Source: Takakia lepidozioides
Taxonomy: Eukaryota > Streptophyta > Takakiopsida > Takakiales > Takakiaceae
DNA: 64,000 nt
Direction of reading: 5' to 3'
NCBI GenBank assembly: GCA_030704615.1
Contig: CM060732.1
Location: forward strand, 55,161,053 to 55,225,052
Shown: positions 10,381 to 22,015 of the stretch, in pieces
Layout of the letters: each line of letters begins with the position of its first letter
How positions within the stretch are numbered: the first letter of the stretch is position 1
Notes under the pieces: model-generated
The model's database searches: none
Told to the model about the DNA's origin: nothing
What the model saw: only the letters and a program-made list of their open reading frames with translations
Made by a program: the position numbers and the translations under genes

Positions 10381-13206
10381 AGGTGAACATGTAAGTAAAG
10401 AACAGCTGTGGCAGGAGTTCTTCTCAGATCCTTCACGGTGGTGGGACAACAGGCTTGACAAGGTGAGGCTATCTTTATTGAAGAATGGGCTTATGACTAG
10501 AGCTTTCTTTGATGGTGTTGATTCTATCTCAAACCTTACATTAATGACAATGTGTTCTTTGACTTGAAAAGCAGCAAACACTTGGTTCTTACTGTTGCTA
10601 TCTGCGAGGTTGTTCTCATTGTTAGCAGGGCCTGAAAGTTGACTGCTCAAGTTTGTGCGCTGTTATTTTGAGACAGGCTTGGAGTTTTGGTGGCTGTGCT
10701 AAGCGAGGCTACAGTTTAAAGTATTTGCTGCTCAACTGCCCACTGATGGTTTTCACAGAGAAGTCCAAGATCCCCAGACTTCAGACACAAGTGCACAAAG
10801 GAGGCCCTGTGGATTGAAGGTTCAACGAACCTTCCTTGGGTGAGAGCAGAGCTAGCTGCCATGATACAAGGCCAAGCACTGTGTGGTGATCTGAGGAGAT
10901 TATGTAAGGCAGGACTACTGAAAGAGGCCCTGCAAAATATGAACCAACGAGGCATTTGGGCAGACTCTGATACTTATGTTTGTCTTTTGCGAGCATGCAT
11001 CAACATGGAAGGTCTCGCAGAGGGAAAGCAGGTGCATGCCCATATTATTCAACGTGGATTCAAGCCGAATATCTTTTTACACAACACCCTTGTCAATATG
11101 TATGCCAAGTGCGGGAGTGTGGTGGATGCACGCCAACTATTTGATAAAATACCTGAACGAGATATTGTTACCTGGAATGCGATGATAACAGGATATGTTA
11201 AGCATGGGTGTGGTAGCGATGCCTTCGAAATCTATGAGCAAATGATATGGGAAGGAGTCACACCAGATAAGGTCACATTTACTTCCATTCTCAAGGCGTG
11301 TGCCAGCCTTGCAGCCCTGGAAAAGGGTATAGAAGTTCATTCTGACATCATCAGATCTGGAATTGAACCAGATATAATTCTTGAGACTGCCCTTGCTGCC
11401 ATGTATGCCAAATGTGGGGAAATGAAGGATGCACGTCAAGTGTTTAATAATATGGCCCAACGAGATGTGGTTTCATGGAATGTGATGATAGCAGGATATG
11501 GTCAGCATGGCTGTCACAGGGAGGCCATCCAACTATTTGAACAAATGCAACAGGAAGGCTTGAACCCGGATGTAGTCTCATGGAGTGCAATGATCACAGG
11601 ATGTGCCCAGCATGGGTGTGGTAGGAAGGCTTTGGAGATGTATGAGCACATGAAACGGGAAGGGGTGACACCCAACGAGGTCACTTTCATTTGCATTCTC
11701 AAGGCATGTGCCAACTTGACAGCCCTGGAAAAGGGCATTGAGGTCCATGCGGACATGATCAAAGCTGGAATTGTTCCAGACATCATACTAGAAAATACCC
11801 TTATCGACATGTATGCGAAATGTGGGAGCTTACAGGATGCCCGCCGAGTGTTCGACAGTATGGCTAAACGAGATGTGGTATCATGGAATGTGATGATAGC
11901 AGGATATGGTCAGCATGGATATGGTAGGGAGAGCCTCCAATTATTTGAACAGATGCAGCAGGAAGGCTTCAAGCCAAATGTGATCTCATGGAGTGCGATG
12001 ATCGCCGGATATGCCCAGAATGGTTGTGGTAGGAAGGCTGTTGAGATGTACAAGGAAATGATACAGGAAGGGGTGACACCCAATGGGGTCACTTTTCTGT
12101 GCGTTCTTAAGGCATGTGCAAGCCTGGCATCCTTGGGAACAGGCATAAATGTGCACAATGACATCATTGAAGCTGGAATTGCACCAGATATCATGCTGGA
12201 GAATACCCTGGTTGACATGTATGCCAAATGCGGGAGTGTAAAGCATGCGCGGCAAGTATTTGACAATATGGCTCATCAAGATGTGGTCTCATGGAACGCA
12301 ATGATTGCAGGATATTCTCAGCATGGGTGCAGTATTGAGGCCCTGCGACTGTTTGAACAAATGCAACAGCAAGGCTTCAAACCAAATGGTGTCACCCTTA
12401 CATGTGTTCTCTCTGCATGTAGCCACATGGGCCTAGTGGATGAAGGCCATCATTACTTCAATTCCATGAGTCCAGATCATGACATCACTCCTGGAAGAGT
12501 GCATTTTGTCTGCATGGTGGACCTTCTTGGCCGTGCAGGGCGATTGGATGAGGTAGAGGATTTCATCAATAAAGTGCCAATCGAACCAAATGCCGCAGTG
12601 TGGGGGGCTGTGCTTGGTGCATGCAGAATTCACAAAAATGTGGATCTAGCAGAACGTGCAGCAAAATGTCTTCTCAAGTGCGATCCACATTATGCTGCAA
12701 CCTATGTGCTGCTATCAAACATTTATGCTGCTGCTGGCCGGTGGCACGATACAGCAAAGATGAGGAAAATGATGCAGGTCAGAGGTGTCAGCAAGGAGCC
12801 AGGTCGGAGTTGCATTGAAGTAGACAACCAGGTGCATACCTTTGTTGTAGGAGACAAGTTGCATCCCCAAATGGAGGAAATACAGGCAGAGCTGAATAGA
12901 TTATCTGCTCTGATGCAGGTGGCCGGGTACGTGCCTGACACAGGCTTTGTACTGCATGATCTGGAGGAAGATGAAAAGGAATTTTGTCTTTGCCATCACA
13001 GTGAGAAACTGGCCCTTGCTTTTGGGCTCATCAGCACACCCCCTGGGACGCCTATCTGTGTCATCAAGAACCTTCGTGTGTGTGGTGACTGCCACACTGC
13101 CACCAAGTTCATCTCAAAGATTGTTGAGAGAGCATTCGTTATACGAGATGCCAACCGCTTTCACCACATTGATGATGGGGTTTGTTCTTGTGGGGATTAC
13201 TGGTGA
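10381..13206 (+). CDS. OSB-type PDF motif fused to a PPR-DYW protein
   Basis: A last large exon (10759-13206, 815 aa) follows a 296-bp intron (10463-10758; GTGAGG donor, TTTTCACAG acceptor). The preceding exon ends at 10462 and encodes LWQEFFSDPSRWWDNRLDK. The large exon opens with RSPRSPDFRHK..EALWIEG..LPWVRAEL. Together these are the PDF motif of plant organellar single-stranded-DNA-binding (OSB) proteins. The frame continues without a stop into the PPR tract; the first ATG inside the exon is at 10861 (781 aa from there). About a dozen PLS-type PPR units follow, then E/E+ and a C-terminal DYW domain with the deaminase ligands HSE and CGDC and the terminal CSCGDYW. DYW-PPR proteins edit C to U in organelle RNA. 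The PDF part suggests added nucleic-acid binding. The 5' start was not found, so the full N-terminus is unknown. PPR-DYW assignment is near certain; the fusion rests on frame, splice sites and a second copy at 36-38.7 kb. Confidence 0.85.
11467..12690 (+). repeat. 408-bp repeat units inside the PPR coding region
   Basis: The block beginning GTGGT(T/A/C)TCATGGAA recurs at 11467, 11875 and 12283, exactly 408 bp apart. Each unit encodes 136 residues: one P-L-S PPR triplet plus an additional S-type unit (VVSWNVMIAGYGQHG to VFDNMA). The repeats remain close in DNA sequence and in frame, so the array probably grew by recent unequal exchange. Confidence 0.85.
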
Positions 13207-13232
13207 AACCTCATAGAACCATAGCACAACAG

Positions 13233-13722
13233 CTCTGGCTGGGACTCCTCAAATCCTTTGCAGTGGTGGGACAACAGAGGTGAGTCTATCTTCATGTGGG
13301 ATGGAAGGAGTTTGTCAAGGAGGGCTTGTGACTCAAGCAGTCTTAATGGTGTTTTGTGGACTGATTGCATCTCAGTTCTATGTTATTCACATTTCTTCCG
13401 TAGGGAAATGCCAGTAAAGGAGTGTTCGAAAGAAGGTTGCTCCAGGTAACCCTGTTTGAAATATCCTTTTATTATGGATGTTTGCAGCTCTGGTAGCTGA
13501 GTCTGATCTATGTGAGGCTTGGGATTGAAGCTTTGGCTGGTGGTTTTTCACAGAGAAGTCCAAGATCACCAGACTTCTTTTGAGGTCCTCTGGATTGAGA
13601 GTTGGTCAAATCCTCCTTGGGTAAACGAAGAATTCATCATACAAGGAAGATCACAATCTTGTGATGATTCTAATGTCATAATACAGAATGAGCTTCATGC
13701 CGAGACTACAATGCGGTTTTGA
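13233..13722 (+). pseudogene. Decayed second OSB-type PDF motif downstream of the PPR gene
   Basis: The stretch mirrors the leader exons of the fusion gene. 13233-13279 matches the LW..WWDN exon (CAGTGGTGGGACAACAGAG before GTGAGT). After a gap of similar size, TTTTTCACAG precedes AGAAGTCCAAGATCACCAGACTTC at 13553, encoding SPDF. A small deletion shifts the frame after SPDF; LWIE, PPWV and a tail to the stop at 13720-13722 are then readable. OSB proteins commonly carry several PDF motifs, so the PPR reading frame appears to lie between two motifs of an older OSB-like gene. Confidence 0.65.
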
Positions 13723-14823
13723 TGATGTATCATTGGAGCATTCCAAGTGAAGCTTTTGTACAGTACTGATGACTGAAATAGCTTTTGAGCCCTGTCCATA
13801 TGTAGCAAGGAAACTGACATCATGAAGGGATCTTCTTTATAAGTTTCTCAGACCTTTGACATATACTGTGAGTTTGTACTGTGTAGAGGTTTGTACCTCA
13901 GGGTTTTGAATAATGCAGGATTGCAAGGTTGAATCAGTCACAATTGTTTCCATGAGGCTCCTCCATCTTTGCCACTAATATTGAAAAAGGCCAAGAGAGA
14001 GAATCAACAGGAGAACTTCCCTGGGCACTTGTTGGGATGTGAGGACACTCTGCAAGGTAGGACAAGTAAAAGATGTGCTGCATACTTTGAACCAACTGTG
14101 CATTCTGACAGATTGCAATATGTAAAATATGAAAGCAGATCAAAGTGGACCAACACATATGTAATTGCACAACATTGGTATCAGTATCAGAACATGGCCG
14201 GCAGTAGTGTCAACGACTACCATTAACAAACTGGTTCGGACTTGTTACAGCTATGTTTTATGTTTTCATGCATAGAATTTTGCTCACAGCAAATAGTGCA
14301 GCTACTGAACATGTGGAGACTGATTTTGGGTTTCTATGCTATAAGTGGAAACCTGTAGGCCTACTCTGTACTCTCTCATGGAACTGGGCTTCCCCTCCTG
14401 AACTTGCACAGAGGGGTCTTGTGGTGCTCCTGCCTAAGTCTGGCCTATTGAAGAGCCTACACCCTGTAGGAAGTTTGGAAAGCAGAATATTCAGAGGGTC
14501 AAGTTGTTTGCAGATGCTTGGAGAGGAAGCGACATCAGCCCTCATAAAATGGTTATAATTTTGTGAAAAATAAAAACTATTAAAATTTGACCGGACATTC
14601 AAGGTGCCCTGCCAATTAACGTCAGAATCCAGAATGCCCCACAGTCATATTCATGGTTGGTACTGCTGTACGAAGCTGCCTGCACAGCTTCTTGACTCTG
14701 TAGAGTTTATAAGGGGTGTTTCGATGCTTCGTACTCCTTGTGTGCTTTGTGGGTGAGCTTTCCAAAGCCTGTGTCGGTTCCTGTGGCTTGTAAACCCTGC
14801 GGGTATCAAGTTGGCTCTGAGCT
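13723..14823. other. Intergenic, nothing recognised
   Basis: No open frame with recognisable domains, no repeat and no RNA gene was seen. It separates the PDF-PPR locus from the enoyl-reductase pseudogene. Confidence 0.4.
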
Positions 14824-16575
14824 ATGGTGGGGAAGATGCACAAAGCTGTGCAGGTGGTAGCGTTCAATGAGGATCCTCTGAAGGCATGCTCTCTGATTGA
14901 GAGGAGAACACCATCGGCGGGGCCCGGCCAAGTTGTGGTGCACATGCTATGCAGCCCTGTCAACCCTATCGATATCTTGTCCATGCGGGGAGTGTATCCA
15001 GCCTGGCGACCAGCTTCGTTTCCCAGCACGATTGGCCTTGAAGGCATGGGCACAGTTCACGAGGTGTTCTCTTTAGGCCTGGTAGTTGAGGATTTGCTTC
15101 AATGTTGATCCTTCTTGACAATTTAGACAACTGTTTTTCACCTCGTGTTGTTTGGTTTGTATAAAGACACATAGAAACAGACAGTGACAGAAATTGGCAA
15201 CTACTCCCTCTAGTTTCGTCTGCAAGGTTTGCGGTTAACAGGTTGTGCTGAACTCCATTGAAGTTTCAGTTACTTTGAGGGTGAAGGAGTGTAACCGTAT
15301 CATACATGCAAGACTTCAAGAGTGGATAAAGTTACACACATCCTAGCCCCTCACACTGTAACCAGAAGATGGTGAGGTTGCAGGTCGGGGAAAATGTGAC
15401 CCACCTGGAGGTGGGCCAGCGTGTGTTCCCGCTGACGGAGTCCGCTTAGACAGGGGAAGGAACTTGGCAAGAATACATTGTGGTGCCTGCCCAGGCCGTC
15501 TTCCCCATTCCCGACTCCATCTCTAATGAGACCGCATCGCAATTCTTAATCAACCCCTGGACAGGTTTGTCTCGCTGTATCCCAGGCAGGGGTACATTCT
15601 CTCTGGGGGAAATTGCAGTGCCAGACGAGGTGATCAACTACCGTAAGGAAGATGTTAGGGAGCGTGTGAAGGAAATAACAGGAGGTGACTTGGCCTATGT
15701 GGCCATTGAGTGTGTGGGTGGTGATGTCACCAAGGTCACTCCCTTCCTCACTGTTCTCAGTTTTCATTTTTCCTCAGGTGTACCCTGTGGTGCTCTCTAT
15801 ATTTGTCCGATGTTGAGGATTTGTTTTCTCAATTGTAGAAGACATCGTGTGTGTACATACTCACATCTTGTTGTTTACAAGAAACACAGTCGGGCTGGAT
15901 CATGAATTGTCAGTAAAGCTATCAGGAATCAAGCATACTTACGTTTACTTAACATTTACTGTGCTTCGGAAAAACTGATCGTTCCTTGTGGGGTTGTCAT
16001 CCTCCTTATCGGTTCATGGTGGTAGCTCACAAGCCGCCTTGCAGAAGGGAGGAAAATCCTGAAGCAATCTTATCATGAAATGTCAATATATTGGTGTCCA
16101 ATGACAGTTGCTCAACAACTTGGGTGAAATATGAGTACCGGGGGGAAGAGGGAGAGAAGGAGACGCCCTGTGTTATGCACATTGTTTATCAGCAAGGAGG
16201 ACTTAAGGGAGTGGTTGGGATGGTGGATGGCTTGGCGTTACAGACAGTTGTTTCTGCTGTAAGGAATGGTGGGACGGCATTTGCATATGGTTTTCTGGAA
16301 GGAGATGATGCACACGTTTCCATTCAAGATCTGTTGTTCCGTGAAGTAACACTTCAAGGATTTTATTTGACTTCTTGGATTGGCAAGTTGTCACCAAGTA
16401 GGATGGTGGAGGTTGGTGCTACTGTCATGCAGCTTCTGGTATCCAAGGTTATGGAGCCTCTGTCAGGCGAGAAGTTCCCCTTGCAGCGTTTCGGTTAGGC
16501 CATTCAGAAAAGCCTGGTATGCCTTGCACTTGAGGAGAACGGTGAAGTTCGTACCATTCATGGTTGTCCAGTTAT
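14824..16575 (+). pseudogene. MDR-family enoyl-thioester (MECR/quinone) reductase, copy 1, broken
   Basis: Recognisable exons of a medium-chain reductase. 14824-15063 has the N-terminus (KAVQVVAFNEDP..NPIDILSMRGVYP, then FPSTIGLEGMGTV). 15384 on has VGENVTHLEVGQRVFPL then GEGTWQEYIVVPAQ and PDSISNETASQFLINPWT. A later exon has DEVINYRKEDVRERVKEITGGDLAYVAIECVGG. 16190-16498 has GGLKGVVGMVDGLALQTVVSAVRNGG and LLFREVTLQGFYLTSW. In the family these use NADPH to reduce trans-2-enoyl thioesters in mitochondrial fatty-acid synthesis. Defects: an in-frame TAG at 15447-15449; the cofactor-binding exon with LLQSAAGS (present in copy 2) is missing, its edge fused to the DEVINY exon; another TAG at 16496-16498. 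Hence a pseudogene, unless splicing skips the first stop. Confidence 0.75.
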
Positions 16576-18245
16576 TTGAGGGTAAAAGTAGCGTGAAATA
16601 CTGTGTTTGTTGATGTGATAATTTGTGTTGTTATTGCACTGCAGGAGATAGGGTGGGGAGGAAAAGTGTTTGTGGTGAATGATGATTGATGGTAGTCCCC
16701 AGTGACTGACAAATGATATGGAATTTGAGGATCTTCCGCAGTGGTGATGGAGGAAAGGAGAAAAAAATTCCCTAGGGATGTGACACTGCTGAAATCAAGT
16801 GCAGATGTTTTGTTGCACTATGCATTGAAATCTTCTGTGAACTACTCAAGAGAGGGACAGAAATGGGGCGTAGTATTATGTTCTCATGAGCCTCTCACGT
16901 CGAGAGGCTGGTAATATATAACATCAGGTTTTCTGTTTATTTATTGGTTAGCAAATTTGTAATGCTGCATTTCAATAAAATGCAGAATTTATGATCGGCT
17001 TTTGGCTTTACTTTTATTTGGTAGCACGCATGCAGTGTGTGGAACCCATCAGTTCTGGCTATGTAAACTAGTTTTGAAGATGATAGACTTGCGGGTTATG
17101 ACTGAAGCCAGAATTTGTTTTTGTACATATCTATATATATAACAGGGGACGAAGGCCCTGGAATATTTATTGATTGAAAACAGAGGATACAAAGGAAGAG
17201 GAAAAAATAACCTCGGAAGGAATCCATGAGGGAGAAAAAGGGGGCACTGCCCCCATACTGGTGAATAAGAAACCTGCAGAAGCTATGGAAAGAAGGTCTG
17301 CCAGGGGGGCCAAAAGAATCTACTCAAGGCCTAGAAGAGTCAAAAGACAGATGAGCCTTTGATTTGCTCTTAGATCTAAGAGAGCACTTGTGGTGCCAAT
17401 TAACTTCCCGGTCCTCTGGCTCCGCCGACTGTCGGGTACTAAGGGAGCTTCCAACAGAGCTTCCAACATGACGGGAGATGGTTGTTCCGGATATCTTTTG
17501 AATCAGAGGTCAGACTCCCTCCTCTTCCCAGGCGTTATCAAAGCAAGTGAATAACTGCAATCTCCTTCTCTGAGAACATCTATCAGCAGCTGCACAGAAG
17601 ACATCCCACGCTTTTTTTGCTTCAGACATTAAATCTGAGTGAACTCTGAACTCTATGCAGGACCAATTTAACACATGGCCTTTTTCCTTCATAAACAAGA
17701 GAGCATTTTGACTTCCAAATGTTCCACAGCTATGTGCGCCCGAAGAATTTTAATGTCAGTCGATGTGTGAGTATGTATACCCCAAGTTCTCAATAACAGC
17801 CACTATGTTTTCTTTGGAAAAATTGATACTTAGATGGGTATGAAATTGTGTAGTTGATACCACTATCATAAAAACTGCAATGAAAAAACAGAAAAATCAA
17901 AAATAAATAAAAAACAGCTAGCTAGTCCCCTCACCTGAAGTTTGCCAGTCTGCTGCTTCGGTCCGCTGCCCTCCAGTCCATTGCTTCGCGTCCCCTCAGC
18001 CAGTCTGCCAGGCCAGTCCCCCACCCTCCAAACCGCTAAGTGCCGGATGTGGACCATCCATTTTAAAAACCCATTGGAGCCCTCCATTTTTAGGGCAAAA
18101 ATCCAAACCTTATCCCTGTCGCTTGCCACTTGCCACTTGCCGGCAACCGCGAACTTGCACTTGCCTGCTACTCCTTGCAACGTTATCGATAGTGTCCTGG
18201 GTAAGTTATTACGGTACGTTCTGAAGCGTGTCCTCTGTACAGGGC
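16576..18245. other. Intergenic, nothing recognised
   Basis: AT-rich spacer. A short A/G-rich open stretch at 17174-17362 and a minus-strand one at 17510-17698 show no family signature. A run of near repeats of TTGCCACTTGCC type lies at 18118-18180. Confidence 0.4.
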
Positions 18246-19024
18246 ATGGACGTAAAACTCGATGAGATATTGAAAACGGAAAGCCCGCTTATACGGCCTC
18301 TTCGACAATGTTTGCAAACACCAAAACCAGGACCCTTCAACAACAAGGACTTGTATTGGAAGAGTGAGACTCAATCTGGGTTTATGGGTGTGCGAGTGAA
18401 TGTTCAAAAGGCATGCATATCTTGGGATAGAGTTGCGGACTTTGTGCTTGGAGAGGAGAGTTTGGAGGACTGTCCCACTCAGTTTTGGGTGAATGTCCAT
18501 ACAAAAGTGAAACCCGGCATGCGAAAAGAGCCCAGAGCCAACACATTTCTGACCAGTATCATGTGTGCACCATCCTCACAATCCTTTTGTAATTTCATTG
18601 CATGTCTGTTGCGATTTGTGTTTCCCACCTATTGTGATGTCATGCTTCCACAAGGCGATGGATATCGATTTTGAATTTTATGTCCAGGTACCACTGCTGC
18701 TATGGACCTGATGACAAGCGCACTAACGAAGCAATAGTGGAGGATCCAAAACTCAAGTGTGGAGGACCTCTTGTTGGTGTTGGAACATCTCACCCTCATA
18801 AAGGCCCAAAGAGAAAGAAGTTGGATCAATATGGAGAGTCCTACAAGCGTGGTTGCCAGTGTTGTTTCAAGGTGCAGCGATGCTATCTCGCCCCTGACAT
18901 TTGTGTTCTCACGTACTACAACAATATGGAGCATACAGATGCGCAAGGGAAAGCCTCGCATGGGAAGTCGGCTGAGTTCAGGAAGAATGCTTCTTGTGTG
19001 AGGCCCAGCTGTACTATGGGCAAC
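18246..19024 (+). CDS. Possible zinc-finger (FLYWCH/GCM-like) protein fragment
   Basis: Two open stretches look like exons of one protein. 18246-about 18555 begins MDVKLDEILKTESPLI and contains GFMGVRVNVQKACISWDRV. A second from about 18690 to the TGA at 19024 contains RGCQCCFKVQRCYLAPDI..LTYYNNMEHTDAQGKASHG. The order C-x-C-x-F-x-V..L..P..Y..H..G..HG resembles the WRKY-GCM1/FLYWCH zinc fold seen in transposase-derived plant proteins. The splice junction between them is not clear and the C-terminal end looks cut short. It could be a gene remnant of a transposable element. No supported function. Confidence 0.35.
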
Positions 19025-22015
19025 TGACAGTCATTTGCAAAATAGGGGTTCCTTGTCTTGAGGCATTCAAGCAGTGCAGTCTCCCAGTCCCAGTGATGTT
19101 TTGATATTGGGCACCTTGCTTTGTCTGGTCGGCATTTTTTGGTTGGATCTTTGGCCTGCTTAATTTCCATTGGAATCCAAGACTGTGATTGAAACGTAAC
19201 CTTGCCTACGGTTGGAGAGCTCTCCACTTCCTGCAATATTTTCCTCTTACCATCATGTAAGCTTGTTTTTCTTTTGTTGTAGGCCGTTGGACCAGACAGC
19301 AGGCCTGTAATGTGTAAAGCATATGAACTTTTCAGGGATGGAGGCCCAGGTACCAAACAGGTTGGCAAAAAAGAAAACCATGGTCTGCATGTAGTCAGTT
19401 TGGAGACATGAGATCTGTGTTCTATCAAGATGTTGGTTGGCACCATTTTGAGCACACTGGTCAGATCATCATGGCCTGTCTGGAGGGGAGCATTACTTTC
19501 AAGCTAAAAGTTAAACATTTTTGGGAGAAGCCTTGGAGCACTAATTCTCGGAGGAAGTCCTTGCCTGTCACATCAATTGTCGTCCTCATATGGCTGAGTA
19601 CTTAATCTCTGACACTGTTGTTGTTGACAGCTTCTGGCTGTTGGAAATGCCAATGGCATGATTAGTTTTACGCACATCTGTATGCAGGCTTGTTCCATGA
19701 ATCTCAGGTGGCAATCAGTCCTTTCTCCGCTTCTACATTCACCATCACATATTGACTTACAGTTTATTGTCGACAGGATTTGTTTTTTGACCACTAGTGA
19801 TAAAACATAACACAACCCACAATTTTAGGGCAGTTTACCACCAGTGTCAGCTGGCTGGGTGGCAAAGTTGCAGAAAAAATTGTTCATCTACCTGCTCTGA
19901 TTAGTGTGCAGCTTTGGATGCAACACTCCAAATGGGTGATGTTCACAAGAAATTGATGAAAGTATTGCTGGGTTTGTTCTTACTTTTGCATTGCTGCTGA
20001 GTATGGACTGACACTGCAACTGCCAAGGAGGCCATGACTGCAGCCGTTTCCAGCCCTTACAGATCTAGGTGAGTCTCTTTCGCTCTCTCGTTTTCTTTTC
20101 GCCATGAGTACATCTAGGAGCTGTTAAATTGAATGAGGTGTTTGCTGTAGTTCGCGTACCTGTTATAGATCAAGTTTGAGAGATTGTAAGACAAGCATGG
20201 TAAGAGAGACAAAGGGTTTGTATACGGATTCATGTGTGACTGCCTGTTTATGATGTGGACAGGTCTGGTGACTACATGGCCATTCTTGCCAAGGTCCACT
20301 CTGCATGACGTGGTTGGCCAGTTGAAGAGCCGCTCAGCGCTATTTTGTGATCCATACCAGTGTTTGAATCTTCCACTGAATTTTATAGAGGTTGCAATGC
20401 TGGCCTGTCAGCGTCTTCTACCCAACAATGCTTTGGAAGGTCCCACAGTGTTACCTGCTCAATGAGCTGCTTAGACAGTTAGAATGGATGGATGAACCTG
20501 GAGATTATTGTAGGCCCAGTTGATTCCCAACCAACCCCATGAGTTGGGAGTTTGGCATGTATGGAGTCTGATATAAGGATTTGTCTATGGCACGCCGAAA
20601 GCAAGAGAAGAACACAACTGCAGGTTAGCCTGGCACCTGACTGGTCCTTGGAAAGTGGTGCCCCATGATAGCCCTTGAGAAGATGGCAATAGGAATTGAG
20701 CTTGTCAATGAAATTTGGCCCTTCCATCACCCACAGTATGCAACTAAAAGTTAGCCTTCCCGTCATAGGGATGTGGAGAAGGGTTGTGGAAACAATGTCT
20801 GTATATTTCTTGATTCCCACATGCAACCCTTCAACTAACTGTTCATTGATTCAACTTCTAGTGTGCCAGCCACAGAAAGTGGCGGTTACAACCCAGTCAA
20901 AGATCCAATTCTTTCAGTCTGTCCATAGTCACATTTGTGTAGGTGAATGAGTTGACATGAGCAATCACTCTCAGATATATAACGTGACCACTGCAATTCT
21001 GTGATACTGTGGATGAATCTCCATTTAGCAGATTATTTGACTTTATACTACTTGGTAGAGAGAATTCTATACTTGTGAGGAACTGACAAAGAGAATGATT
21101 GATTTGACGTTTTAGTGGGCAAGTTTGTACTTTGCATGATAGAAGGGTGCATGTCTGTGAGTGGAGAAGGCTAACAAAGAGATGAAAGGGTGCAGACAGG
21201 GAAGGAGCAAAGGAGGGGCTGGGTGCACTAGATGCCTTTCTCATTGGTATGAGGGAGGACAAGTGCACAAGATGTAGGTTTGGTTTCAGGTGTAAGGGAG
21301 TGGTGAAGGTTGAGAAGGAGTAGAGTGCTTTGAGGGGGTGGAGGTGCAAGGGATTGAAAAAGAAAAAAACCACTACTCTAGACTTAGCCTGAATGTTTCA
21401 GGCATGCGTTATATTGAAATAAAAGATTATAAAGTCTGTATAGTGGGTCATATACAATGCGACACAACTTAGAATGTGACCCATAAAAGGTAGCGGGCCA
21501 AAGAGGTCAACAAAGTGAGAGAACAAGACCTGTGAAAGCAGTGTTCTTTACAAGCTGGTTGTGTGCAGTTAGCACCATGGAATTCGAGGGCACAACTCCA
21601 CACTCTTCATCGATCCATCACATCAGCCCAGCCAGTCTTTCCAGCTCACTCATTCTTATTAATACAAGACTTCCATTGTGAGCTGCAATTACGCTGCAAG
21701 CTTGCTAAGTTTGAAATGCTTCGGCTGGTACCTTTTGGCAATAACATCACTCTTCCATGAGCCTGCAACTTGGGAGATTCTGACCAAACAATCTGGTAGC
21801 CCTGGCTTACCAATGATATGGTCAATCAGCTTGAGGGGGCCAGCGGTGTATTCTAAAAGCTTTCAAAAAATATATTCAAGATAGCCAGCAACATATGACC
21901 TCTACACATTCAAGTAAAAGAATTGGAAGTGAACTCCGAAGTATATACTGGAATGAGTTTCTAGACTACAATGCCCTTATTTGGAGGTCTGGGGGAACAG
22001 TCAATAGCACATTCT
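19025..22015. other. Intergenic, nothing recognised
   Basis: Several short open frames on both strands (for example 19408-19605 and 20232-20465, plus strand) lack recognisable motifs and their code-like runs are short. No LTR, TIR or RNA gene was seen. Confidence 0.35.

Noticed and set aside
11137-12279. Minus-strand open frames of about 100 codons within the PPR gene
   Set aside because: They recur at the repeat spacing and are antisense shadows of the PPR units.
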